Source: an uncultured Pelagibacteraceae bacterium (GTDB taxonomy: Bacteria; Pseudomonadota; Alphaproteobacteria; Pelagibacterales; AG-422-B15). Taken from it: a DNA stretch of 64,000 nucleotides. Made by a program: the position numbers and the translations under genes. Location: positions 1-64,000 of the forward strand of contig CABYZQ010000005.1 in NCBI GenBank assembly GCA_902523535.1, in the 5' to 3' direction. Positions 1-9,146 of the stretch are shown here, piece after piece (position 1 is the stretch's first letter; every line of letters starts with the position of its first letter). Below the pieces are notes generated by a model. It worked only from the letters and a program-made list of their open reading frames with translations. It was not told the DNA's origin and searched no databases.

Positions 1-2
1 GT

Positions 3-158
3 TATAGGTTTATTTCATACGCTGCAAGTTTTGGTGGTAGAAAAAATAGTGGCTATGGACGAGAGAGCGGAGCTGAAGCAATAAGAGATATGCAATTAAG
101 AAAAACTATCTGGACCTCAACTGCAAGAGTAACAGAAGACCCATTTAAGATCAGATAA
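3..158 (+). CDS. Aldehyde dehydrogenase, C-terminal fragment (5' end outside window)
   Basis: Frame starting at base 3 reads YRFISYAASFGGRKNSGYGRESGAEAIRDMQLRKTIWTSTARVTEDPFKIR*, resembling the ALDH C-terminal FGGxKxSGxGRExG motif. Confidence 0.75.
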   Translation, partial: YRFISYAASFGGRKNSGYGRESGAEAIRDMQLRKTIWTSTARVTEDPFKIR

Positions 159-169
159 GTACTTTTATT

Positions 170-442
170 ATGTCTAGTAAACTTGAACAAGATATCTCAA
201 AACTTGATTATTTATTCAATCAAATAAAAGAACCAATAGTTTGTGTTAAATGCTCAGATGAATTAACTCAAGGCTTAACAGATGCAAAATCTATTCAAGA
301 TTATTCAAGAATCGATGTAGGTTTTACTGATCGAGGGCTTCAAATTTGGTGTCAAAGGCATCAATTAAATATTTGTCACATTAATTTTGAAGGAAAAATG
401 CCTGAAGCAGATTTCAGGTGCTTAGAAAAAAAGAATAAATAA
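170..442 (+). CDS. Hypothetical protein, 90 aa
   Basis: Intact ORF between the ALDH end and sbcB, abutting the sbcB start. Confidence 0.6.
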   Translation: MSSKLEQDISKLDYLFNQIKEPIVCVKCSDELTQGLTDAKSIQDYSRIDVGFTDRGLQIWCQRHQLNICHINFEGKMPEADFRCLEKKNK

Positions 443-1867
443 ATGAAATATATTTTTTGGGATTTAGAGACATCAACATTGAACGCAGCTTATGGATCCA
501 TTGTTCAAGCAGCTGCTATATGCACGGATGAAGACTTTAATATCATTGACCAATTTGATTTGAGAGGTCGAATGAAGAGGGAATATCCTGTTCCTTCAGC
601 AAAGGCTTTGTTAGTTAATGGTGTTTCCATTGATCAATTAAAGAATCATGAAAATTCAAACTTTAGTTTAATTGCTCAAATACAAACTAAATTATTATCT
701 TGGGGTGAGTGCCTTTTCATAGGATATAATTCAATTTCATTTGATGACATGCACCTAAGGCAATCTCTTTATCAATCAGCTTTACCACCTTACATCACAA
801 ATACGAATGGCAATAAAAGAGGCGATGCAATGAAACTTCTTCATTCTGCAGCAGCAGTTTATCCAAACGCGTTTGTGAGACCGCTTGATGATAATACTGG
901 TAAAATTACTTTTAGATTAGAAAAGTTTGCTGCAGCTAATGGTATAGAACATTCAAAGGCCCATGACGCTCTATCAGATGTTGAAGCAACATTGGGTGTT
1001 TGTAAGCTTATAAAAGACCGATGCAACGATGTATGGGAAAGTTCATTAAAAACTGCATCAAAACAAGACCTCTATAAATATGTTGATCAAGAAAAAGTGT
1101 TTTGTGCGAGTAGGTTCTTTAGAGGAAAAGAATATACGCACGGCCTTGCCTACATTACCAAGGATCCTTCATATGAAAATCATGTTTACTGTTTTGATTT
1201 GTCAATCGACCCAGATTATGTTTTTGATTTAGATAGGGCAGAGCTAAAGAAGATGTTTAAGGGTAAAAATAAGTGTTTTCATATGATCAAAGCGAACGAA
1301 CAGCCGATTTTATTAGATGAAGATTATCTCTTTAGGTCAGAAGATTATAAAGATCTTTCACCCGAAATCGTAAATGAGCGTATGAAAAAAATAAGAGGTA
1401 ATAAAAATTTTATAGAAAAATTTACTAACCTTCTTTTAGACAAAGGTGAAGATAGAGAACTTAGCCAGGACCAAACTGAAAAACCTGTTGAAGAGCAAAT
1501 TTATAATGGTTTTCCTAGTTCAAAAGACAATTATTTGATGTCTGATTTTCATGCCGCTGAGTGGGATAAGAAGTATGAAATTGCACAAAAAATAACTGAC
1601 AATCGCTCAAAGGAATTTGCAAAAAGAGTAATTTACAATGAAAAACCTGAGTTTTTACCAGAACAAGAAGTTAAGAATCGCGATAAAATAATAGCTGAGA
1701 AAGTACTCTCAATGGACAAATGTTCATGGAATACAATTCCAGGAGCGATGAGTGAAATTGATGATCTAAGAGAAAGTGAAGATGAAATTGATATGGATCG
1801 TTTGGAAGAAATTGATACGTATATTCAAGAACTGGATACATATCATAGGGGAAAGTTAGATGGATAA
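443..1867 (+). CDS. sbcB: Exodeoxyribonuclease I
   Basis: N-terminal DEDD exonuclease signature (FWDLETSTLNAAYGSIVQ, GYNSISFDDMHLRQ, HDALSDVEAT) and ExoI-like C-terminal part. Confidence 0.85.
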   Translation: MKYIFWDLETSTLNAAYGSIVQAAAICTDEDFNIIDQFDLRGRMKREYPVPSAKALLVNGVSIDQLKNHENSNFSLIAQIQTKLLSWGECLFIGYNSISFDDMHLRQSLYQSALPPYITNTNGNKRGDAMKLLHSAAAVYPNAFVRPLDDNTGKITFRLEKFAAANGIEHSKAHDALSDVEATLGVCKLIKDRCNDVWESSLKTASKQDLYKYVDQEKVFCASRFFRGKEYTHGLAYITKDPSYENHVYCFDLSIDPDYVFDLDRAELKKMFKGKNKCFHMIKANEQPILLDEDYLFRSEDYKDLSPEIVNERMKKIRGNKNFIEKFTNLLLDKGEDRELSQDQTEKPVEEQIYNGFPSSKDNYLMSDFHAAEWDKKYEIAQKITDNRSKEFAKRVIYNEKPEFLPEQEVKNRDKIIAEKVLSMDKCSWNTIPGAMSEIDDLRESEDEIDMDRLEEIDTYIQELDTYHRGKLDG

Positions 1868-2858
1868 TTTAACAGGTCTTGTTCTATTTAGTTGTGGCCT
1901 AATCATTGGTGCAGCAATTACTTACTTTTTATTGCAACGGAAAAAATCAGATGATGACAATGATAAAAGTCTATCTGATGTAAAAGAAATAGTTAAAGAC
2001 CTCAGTAATCAAATTTCTCTAAAAGAAGGAAAAGATGAAGAGCGCTATGATTTAATTAACAAGCTTACAGCAGCATTTACAGGAGGTTCAAAGAAGCAAG
2101 GAATTGCAGGAGAGATTTTATTATTGAATATTTTACAGCAGTCAGGTTTTAGAGAAGGCAAAGATTTTGAAGTACAGAAGAAATACGATGATGAAATTGA
2201 TGGAGAGTTCAAAAAAAAATATCCAGATATTATTTTACATTTACCTGATGATAGAGATTTAGTTATTGACTCAAAAATATCACTGAGTGCATGGCAAGAT
2301 TATTGTAATGCAGATGATGAAACTACTAAGATTGATGCACACAAAAGACATATTCAATCAATAAGAACACATATTAAAAAATTAAGTGAAGCAAATTATC
2401 AAAAAATTTATGAGATCAAAACACTTGATGCTGTGGTGATGTTCATGCCTTACGAAAGTGCTTTTGATTCAATGCTAGATAAAGTTGAAGAGGTAATTAT
2501 TGAAGCTAATAAATTTAAAATTATTTTAGCAAGCCCTTCAACATTGATCTCTGTACTGAAAATAATTGATAACATGTGGTCGATTAATGAGAGAAACAGG
2601 AATGCTGATTCTATTGCAAGCACTGCATTAGAAATTTATGCGCAAGTTGAAAAAGTTTATTCTGCCTTTGAAAATGCTGGACATGAACTTAATAAATCCA
2701 TGGGTTCAATTGAGACAGCTAAATCAAGATTGAGGGATGGAAAGGGGAGTTTGGTATCCAGAGTTAAGAAAATGCTCAAATTAGGTGGCTTGAAACCAGA
2801 TAAGGAAATTCCTGACTTTGAAGAAAATGAAGTTACAAAAATAAAAAAAATTAAGTAA
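1860..2858 (+). CDS. rmuC: DNA recombination protein RmuC
   Basis: N-terminal TM plus RmuC core (GIAGEILLLNIL, PDIILHLPDDRDLVIDSKISLSAW); overlaps sbcB by 8 bp. Confidence 0.85.
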   Translation: MDNLTGLVLFSCGLIIGAAITYFLLQRKKSDDDNDKSLSDVKEIVKDLSNQISLKEGKDEERYDLINKLTAAFTGGSKKQGIAGEILLLNILQQSGFREGKDFEVQKKYDDEIDGEFKKKYPDIILHLPDDRDLVIDSKISLSAWQDYCNADDETTKIDAHKRHIQSIRTHIKKLSEANYQKIYEIKTLDAVVMFMPYESAFDSMLDKVEEVIIEANKFKIILASPSTLISVLKIIDNMWSINERNRNADSIASTALEIYAQVEKVYSAFENAGHELNKSMGSIETAKSRLRDGKGSLVSRVKKMLKLGGLKPDKEIPDFEENEVTKIKKIK

Positions 2859-2896
2859 ATTCAATAGGTTAATAACTTTTTTAGCGGCCTTTAACC

Positions 2897-2925
2897 TTGA
2901 CTTTAGGCCTCACCGTACTTACATT
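2897..2925 (+). promoter_or_regulatory. Putative sigma70-type promoter of trxA
   Basis: TTGACT (2897-2902), 17-bp spacer, TACATT (2920-2925), then AAGGA ribosome-binding site and ATG at 2952. Confidence 0.55.
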
Positions 2926-2951
2926 ACAGTCAACTTAAGAAAGGAATTACT

Positions 2952-3275
2952 ATGGCTACGAAAAATATTACAGACGCAACTTTTGAGGAAGAAGTTTTAA
3001 AATCTGATAAACCTGTTGTACTTGATTTTTGGGCACCATGGTGTGGTCCTTGTAAAATGATTGGTCCATCTTTAGAAGAAATCTCAGACGAAATGGCTGA
3101 TAAGATTACTGTTGCTAAAGTTAACATTGATGAGAATCCAGAGACGCCAACTAAATATGGTGTAAGAGGGATCCCAACAATGCTTGTATTTAAAAATGGT
3201 GAAGCTGCAGCAACTAAAGTTGGAGCAGTATCGAAGACAGCTATTGTTGAGTGGATTGAAGATTCAATCGCTTAA
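2952..3275 (+). CDS. trxA: Thioredoxin
   Basis: 107 aa with WAPWCGPCK active site and RGIPTMLVF. Confidence 0.97.
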   Translation: MATKNITDATFEEEVLKSDKPVVLDFWAPWCGPCKMIGPSLEEISDEMADKITVAKVNIDENPETPTKYGVRGIPTMLVFKNGEAAATKVGAVSKTAIVEWIEDSIA

Positions 3276-4558
3276 TTAACTTCTAAAACTTTTCCAGCAA
3301 GATAGAGTGAACCGCAAATTAATATGCGCGTATTCTCATTTGCTTCATTAATACTTTTTACTGCTTCAGAAATTGAACTTGAGACTGCAATTTCGGCACA
3401 TTGATCTTTAAGTTTATTTTTGAGTTCATCTGCTGGAATTGCATTTTCCTCGCTTGGAATCGTTATTGTTGTAATCGAGAAGCAATTGCTAAATTGTCTG
3501 ATATAGGCTGCAGGATCTTTTGTATTAATCATTCCAATAATGATGCATAACTTTTTTTCTGGCAAATTTTTGAGTGTGTTATTAAGATTAAATGCAGCAT
3601 CAACATTATGTGATCCATCTAAGTAAAGTTCATTTGATGGTTTCATTTTTGAACATAACTTACCATCCTCTATTTTTTGCATTCGGCCAGGGAAATAAAT
3701 AGATTTATGTTTTTGATCTTTTAAGAATTCTCTTACTTCTATGTTTGGTAATTGAGATATTGCAGCAATTGCAAGCCCAATATTTTTCTTTTGAAATTCA
3801 TTTTGATCATCAAAATTAGAGAACTCTAATGTACTTGCATTGTCTTCATAAATGAGGGTGCCATTTTGTTCCGTTATGTTCCAGTGTATTCCATGAGCAA
3901 AAATAGGAGCTTCATTGTGCTCTGCTTGATTTATCAACATCTCTTTTGCTTCAGGATAGGGTTGAAAGCCAATGATTGCTGGAATTTTATTTTTAATAAT
4001 ACCGGATTTTTCAAATGCAATTTTCTCAATACTATTTCCCAGGAAATCCTGGTGATCGAAAGATATTGATGAAATTATTGAGATCAATGGCTCTATAACA
4101 TTACTGCTATCAAGTCTTCCGCCAAGTCCTACCTCTAGCAGAGTATAGTCAGTATGTGATTTTGATGCAGCCTCAAAAAATGCCCCAGAAGTACTTTCAA
4201 AAAATGTTATTTCTGAACCTTCATTTATGTTTTTAATTTTTTTTAAAAGATTAAATAATTCGTCATTTGTTATTTGTTTATCATTAAATTCAAAACGTTC
4301 ATTAAATCTGACCAGATGAGGAGATATATAGGCATTGGTAGACTTATTATTGTATCTGAGTATTTCTTGAATAAATCTTAGTGTAGAATATTTCCCATTA
4401 GTACCTGCTATATGCAATATATTGTTAATTTTGTTTTGTGGATTTCCTAACTTATTTAAAAGTATTTTAATTCGATCTAAAGAAAGATCGATTTTCTTAG
4501 GGTGTAGTTTTAATAATTCTTCTAAAAGATTATCGATTTGAACATTAGAGATACTCAA
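3272..4558 (-). CDS. folC: Bifunctional folylpolyglutamate synthase/dihydrofolate synthase
   Basis: Mur-ligase-like motifs (HIAGTNGKYST, EVGLGGRLDSSNVI, LDGSHN); conserved position after accD. Confidence 0.92.
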   Translation of the reverse strand: MSISNVQIDNLLEELLKLHPKKIDLSLDRIKILLNKLGNPQNKINNILHIAGTNGKYSTLRFIQEILRYNNKSTNAYISPHLVRFNERFEFNDKQITNDELFNLLKKIKNINEGSEITFFESTSGAFFEAASKSHTDYTLLEVGLGGRLDSSNVIEPLISIISSISFDHQDFLGNSIEKIAFEKSGIIKNKIPAIIGFQPYPEAKEMLINQAEHNEAPIFAHGIHWNITEQNGTLIYEDNASTLEFSNFDDQNEFQKKNIGLAIAAISQLPNIEVREFLKDQKHKSIYFPGRMQKIEDGKLCSKMKPSNELYLDGSHNVDAAFNLNNTLKNLPEKKLCIIIGMINTKDPAAYIRQFSNCFSITTITIPSEENAIPADELKNKLKDQCAEIAVSSSISEAVKSINEANENTRILICGSLYLAGKVLEVN

Positions 4559-5413
4559 TTAAGCAACTCGTTTTAATAACAGTGAAATAATTTGAGATAA
4601 TTTATCTTTTAAATCTTTTCTATGTACTACCTGATCTATAAATCCATGATCAAGCAAATATTCAGATCGCTGGAAACCATCTGGAAGAGTTTCACCTACA
4701 GTATTAGATATAACTCTGGGTCCAGCAAAACAAATTAGTGCATTCGGTTCAGCCAATGTAACAGATCCAAGAGATCCAAATGAAGCAGTTACACCGCCAC
4801 TTGTAGGATTAGTATTAACTACGATGTAAGGTAATTTAGCGTCCTTAACCATTTGACAAGCAATGGTTGTCTTTGGAAGAGATTGAAGTGAGTGTTGATT
4901 TTCATCCATTCTTGCTCCACCTGAGCAGGTAAAAACAATTAATGGTGTATGATTTGTTACTGAATGCTCTGCAGCTTTTATCATAGCCTCTGCAGCGGAA
5001 GCCCCAACGGAGCCCCCCATGAAATGAAAATTCTGAGCGGCAATTGTTACATTCAAATTATCTATTTTACCAAACCCGATCAAAAAGCAATCATCCATAT
5101 CTGTTTTAGAGCGAGCCTCATTAAACCTTTCTTTGTATGTTTTGAGAGCTTTGAAATTTAATGGGTCACTAAAACCTGAGGGATATTTAATTTCCTCAAA
5201 AACTCCACCATCAAAAAGACCTTTAAACCTAGTACGGGGATGAATTTGTAAATGCTCATCGCAATTGGGGCATACAAATAATGTTGACTCCAGATCACTT
5301 GAATAAAGCATAGTTTGGCACTGTGGACATTTAATCCAGGAATTCTCTGCGATATCTAGACTTTTCTTCTTACGTGGAAAAACTTTTGATATTGTTCTGG
5401 TAAGCCAATTCAT
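4559..5413 (-). CDS. accD: Acetyl-CoA carboxylase carboxyltransferase subunit beta
   Basis: Zinc ribbon CPQC..CPNC and carboxyltransferase motif TCSGGARM. Confidence 0.95.
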   Translation of the reverse strand: MNWLTRTISKVFPRKKKSLDIAENSWIKCPQCQTMLYSSDLESTLFVCPNCDEHLQIHPRTRFKGLFDGGVFEEIKYPSGFSDPLNFKALKTYKERFNEARSKTDMDDCFLIGFGKIDNLNVTIAAQNFHFMGGSVGASAAEAMIKAAEHSVTNHTPLIVFTCSGGARMDENQHSLQSLPKTTIACQMVKDAKLPYIVVNTNPTSGGVTASFGSLGSVTLAEPNALICFAGPRVISNTVGETLPDGFQRSEYLLDHGFIDQVVHRKDLKDKLSQIISLLLKRVA

Positions 5414-6204
5414 GATTTCAATTTATTTGTAAGTTTTTTAACCATTGCACCAATATTGGTAGCTGGATTCTGTCCCTCATTCACTGACTTAGATATTTCC
5501 CTGCATAAAGCAGATCCTACAACACAAGCGTCAGTGTCCTTAAAGTCTGCAATTGTTTCTTCAGTGATACCGAATCCGATAATGCATTTTTTCTCAGGTG
5601 CTATTGTCTTAATTAAATTAAACCTGTCCTTTATTTCATTTGGACTCACTTTTAATTTTTGCCCAGTGGTTGATAACATAGAAATATAATAAACAACATC
5701 ATGAGCATCGTTCAAAATTAATTTTAACCTTTCCTCATTTGTTGTAGGACAAAGTAGTTGAATGAAATCTATATTATTGTTTTTACATTTAGCTGCAAAA
5801 TTAAGGTTAAGAGGCCATGGCCAATCCACACAAATAATTCCAGCTACCTTGCTCTCTACACACTTGCTTAAAAAACTATCTTCACCGTATGACATTATTT
5901 TATTTTGATAAGTCATTATGATTACATTTGTATCAAACTCATCTCTTAATGTTTTAATTATATCAAATACGTCATCTGTTTTTATGCCATTAGAAAGAGC
6001 TCTGTACGTACCATCTTGAATTGCCCCTCCATCACCAATATTCGCACCGTGACCTAAACCACACTCAATAATATCAACACCTGATTGGGCTATTTCCCTG
6101 AAAATTTCAAGAGAAGTCTCTTTGTTTGGATCTCCACCTACTGTATAAGTTAATAAAGCTGCATTACTTTGATGAAAAGCATTTAATAGCGGCGATCCAG
6201 TCAT
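5410..6204 (-). CDS. trpA: Tryptophan synthase alpha subunit
   Basis: TrpA motifs (DIIECGLG, GIICVDWP, YYISMLSTTG, IGFGI); operon position. Confidence 0.93.
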   Translation of the reverse strand: MTGSPLLNAFHQSNAALLTYTVGGDPNKETSLEIFREIAQSGVDIIECGLGHGANIGDGGAIQDGTYRALSNGIKTDDVFDIIKTLRDEFDTNVIIMTYQNKIMSYGEDSFLSKCVESKVAGIICVDWPWPLNLNFAAKCKNNNIDFIQLLCPTTNEERLKLILNDAHDVVYYISMLSTTGQKLKVSPNEIKDRFNLIKTIAPEKKCIIGFGITEETIADFKDTDACVVGSALCREISKSVNEGQNPATNIGAMVKKLTNKLKS

Positions 6205-7433
6205 ATCTTATATCCTAAACGTTCAGCTATAATTCTTGAATCTTTCGCGGAGTCTCCGCAAGAGTCAACTACAATGATAGTATCTTTACTTGAAGATGGA
6301 GCAATTTTTATTGCTTCAGCAAAGGCATGAGAAGGCTCTAATGAAGGACTTACAAAACCTTCCATTCTGCTAACCAATTGAAAAGCATCAATTGCTTCTT
6401 CATCAGATGCCGATGTATACCTAGCTCTTCCAGTTTCTTTAAGAAAACAGTGCAGTGGAGAAACACCTGGATAGTCTAATCCTGCGCTAATAGATGCTGT
6501 TTCTTCAATCTCTCCCTGATTATCTTGAATTACATATTGTGTTGCCCCGTGAAGAACTCCTAAAGGAGAATTGTTAGTAAGAGGGGCTGCATGCATTGAA
6601 GACCCTTCAGGTCCACCAGCTTCTACTCCAATTAATTCAACATTATCATGATCTATCCATTCATTCCAAAACCCAGCTGCAGAGGATCCTCCTCCAACAC
6701 AGTTAATCAGTTTCATGTCTTTAGGGATCTCACCAAATTCATCAATCACTTGTTTTTTCATTTCCCGAGAAATTTGCGCAGTAGACCATGCACATATTTT
6801 TACAAATATTGTTGGTCCAACCGTACTGCCAACACACATGTGCGCCTGCTCGTTTTCACTAGTCCACCATCTCATACATTCTGAAACAGCATCCACAAGT
6901 GTTTGAGACCCTGAATCAACAGGAATAACCTCGGCACCATAACTTCTCATTGAAAATACATTGATCGATTGTCGCTCAATATCTTTAGAACCCATAAATA
7001 TTTTACATTTCAAATTGAATTTTGCAGCAGCCATACTCAACATCTTTCCTGCATAACCTGCACCTGTATCTCCACCAATATAAGTTTTTCCTAATCTCTT
7101 ACAGATGAGACTATGAACTACGGCGTTATATGCTTTATGTGCTCCACCAGTAGCTTTTGAAACAAGCTTGCAATAAATTTGTGCTCCACCAAGGTGTTTA
7201 GTAAGGTTTTCTAGTTTTATGAAAGGAGTTGGAGCACCTATAAAGTTTTTAAAATAAAAATCTCTCTCAGCAATGAAGGTTTCGTCATTTCTCAGTTTTT
7301 CAAACTCTCTAGTTAATTCCTCAATTGGGTGATTCAAACTTTCTGCAATCTGATTTCCACCAAACTTTCCTCCCCAGTAACCGTTTTCATCATGCTGATC
7401 AATAAGTGGAGTGCCCTTTTGTAATTCGATCAT
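6201..7433 (-). CDS. trpB: Tryptophan synthase beta subunit
   Basis: PLP lysine motif TGGAHKAYNA, GGGSSAAGFW, HAFAEAI. Confidence 0.96.
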   Translation of the reverse strand: MIELQKGTPLIDQHDENGYWGGKFGGNQIAESLNHPIEELTREFEKLRNDETFIAERDFYFKNFIGAPTPFIKLENLTKHLGGAQIYCKLVSKATGGAHKAYNAVVHSLICKRLGKTYIGGDTGAGYAGKMLSMAAAKFNLKCKIFMGSKDIERQSINVFSMRSYGAEVIPVDSGSQTLVDAVSECMRWWTSENEQAHMCVGSTVGPTIFVKICAWSTAQISREMKKQVIDEFGEIPKDMKLINCVGGGSSAAGFWNEWIDHDNVELIGVEAGGPEGSSMHAAPLTNNSPLGVLHGATQYVIQDNQGEIEETASISAGLDYPGVSPLHCFLKETGRARYTSASDEEAIDAFQLVSRMEGFVSPSLEPSHAFAEAIKIAPSSSKDTIIVVDSCGDSAKDSRIIAERLGYKI

Positions 7434-8068
7434 ATAATATTTTTTGTTTTATTAATAAATTCGGTAATTAATTGTTTATCTTTTATACCCTCTGAATCCT
7501 CAACACCAGAACTAACATCAAAATAACTAGTCTTTTTAAGGTTTATAGCTGAGATTATATTGTCTTTATTAAGTCCTCCTGAAAGAAAAAAGTTCTTAGT
7601 TATTGATAAATTCTCAATTATTTTCCAATCAAATCTATGGCCAGTCCCGCCTTGAACATTAGATTGAGGAGGTGAATCAAGTAAGAAATATTCTACAAAT
7701 GGTTCATATTTAACTAATTCATCTAAGTCATTAGAGGAAGAAATTCCAAAGGCTTTAATAATCTTAAAACCAAACTTCAATTTTATTCTTTCGACCATTT
7801 CAAGAGTTTCGTGACCATGTAGTTGAATATATTGAAAACCAATTCTCAATAAATCATCTAATAAATTAACATCTGGATTAACTGTAACAGCAACAGGTAT
7901 GGTTTGATCTTTTATTTTAGACAAAATTTCCTTGCAATTTTCAACAGTAATGTTTCTGTGGGATTTTTCATAAAAAATAAACCCTATAAAGCTTGCACCA
8001 GCATCAATTGCATGCTGTGCAATTTCTTTATTTTTAACACCACAAATTTTAATTTTAAGATCACTCAC
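7430..8068 (-). CDS. trpF: Phosphoribosylanthranilate isomerase
   Basis: KICGVKN start, QLHGHE, GGTGHRFDW, LSGGLNKDN, DVSSGVE. Confidence 0.94.
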   Translation of the reverse strand: MSDLKIKICGVKNKEIAQHAIDAGASFIGFIFYEKSHRNITVENCKEILSKIKDQTIPVAVTVNPDVNLLDDLLRIGFQYIQLHGHETLEMVERIKLKFGFKIIKAFGISSSNDLDELVKYEPFVEYFLLDSPPQSNVQGGTGHRFDWKIIENLSITKNFFLSGGLNKDNIISAINLKKTSYFDVSSGVEDSEGIKDKQLITEFINKTKNII

Positions 8069-8757
8069 GTAATTTCTGAATAAATATTTTCAGCTGCTTT
8101 AGCAGGATCTTTAGCATCTGTTATTGGCCTGCCTACAACTAAAATATCAGCCCCTGCGTCAATCGCTTCCTTTGCTGAAAGTGTTCTTTTTTGATCATTT
8201 ACTGCATTCTCTTTACCCCTAATTCCTGGAGAAATTATCTGTAGTTTGCTTTCATGAGTATTTTTTACTTCTGAAATTTCTAGGGGACTACAAACAATGC
8301 CATCCATACCACAATTGACAGCAAGTTGAGTTAGCTGTTTTACATTCTCATTAACTGATTTCTCAATGCCAATCTCTGAAATTTTTGCATCATTAAAGCT
8401 GGTTAGCATAGTTACACCGATTAATTTAGTTCTACTTTGAAGTTCGTTTTTTGCTTTTACACACTCAGTAATCATTTCCGAGCCACCTGAAAGATGTAAA
8501 GTAGTATATTCTGGTTGAAACTGTAAAATATTGCTAAGCGCTTGTTTTACTGTATTGGGAATATCGTATAATTTTAGATCAATAAAAATCGGAATTTCAA
8601 ATTTTTTTATTTTTTCCATTCCCAGAAGACCACATGACGTAAAAAATTCTAATCCTAATTTAATCCCCCCTATATGAGGGGAAATTTGATCAACTAATGC
8701 TACTGCCTTATCAATATCGCTTGTATCGATAGCACAAAAAATAGGATTATTATTCAA
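8065..8757 (-). CDS. pyrF: Orotidine 5'-phosphate decarboxylase
   Basis: FIDLKLYDIPNTV motif, VVGRPIT. Confidence 0.95.
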   Translation of the reverse strand: MNNNPIFCAIDTSDIDKAVALVDQISPHIGGIKLGLEFFTSCGLLGMEKIKKFEIPIFIDLKLYDIPNTVKQALSNILQFQPEYTTLHLSGGSEMITECVKAKNELQSRTKLIGVTMLTSFNDAKISEIGIEKSVNENVKQLTQLAVNCGMDGIVCSPLEISEVKNTHESKLQIISPGIRGKENAVNDQKRTLSAKEAIDAGADILVVGRPITDAKDPAKAAENIYSEIT

Positions 8758-8771
8758 AACAAAATTATAGT

Positions 8772-9092
8772 TTAATTTTCTTCTTCTTGTGAAATAGAGC
8801 TATTATTTTTTGAATTTAATTTAAGTCTTAATTCTTTGCCTGTTTTAAATCTTGGAATATACTTTTCATCAACTTGAACTGCTTCTCCAGTTCTTGGATT
8901 TCTACCTGTTCTTTCTCTTCTGTGTTGAACCGAAAATGCTCCAAAGCCCCTTAACTCTACTCGTTTACCTTCAGCTAAAGATTGGGTAATTTCATTGAAT
9001 ATTGTATTTACTATTCTTTCTACATCCCGAACAAACAAGTGTGGATTAGCTTCAGTAATATTTTGTATTAGTTTAGATTTTATTAAGCTCAT
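8772..9092 (-). CDS. ihfB: Integration host factor beta subunit (HU/IHF family)
   Basis: [22 protein letters not shown] signature; downstream of rpsA. Confidence 0.92.
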   Translation of the reverse strand: MSLIKSKLIQNITEANPHLFVRDVERIVNTIFNEITQSLAEGKRVELRGFGAFSVQHRRERTGRNPRTGEAVQVDEKYIPRFKTGKELRLKLNSKNNSSISQEEEN

Positions 9093-9146
9093 ACAATAAT
9101 TATATGATATTAAGACTTAATGTAAATAATTGAATGTAAAGAATAT

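Noticed and set aside
2886-2910. GGCCT...AGGCC inverted repeat between rmuC and trxA as a terminator
   Set aside because: Only 5 bp, no T-tract on the + strand, and it overlaps a better promoter interpretation.
7434-8068. Possible trp leader-peptide attenuator around trpF-trpB-trpA
   Set aside because: Genes are end-to-end overlapping with pyrF upstream; no leader peptide with Trp codons or space for an attenuator.
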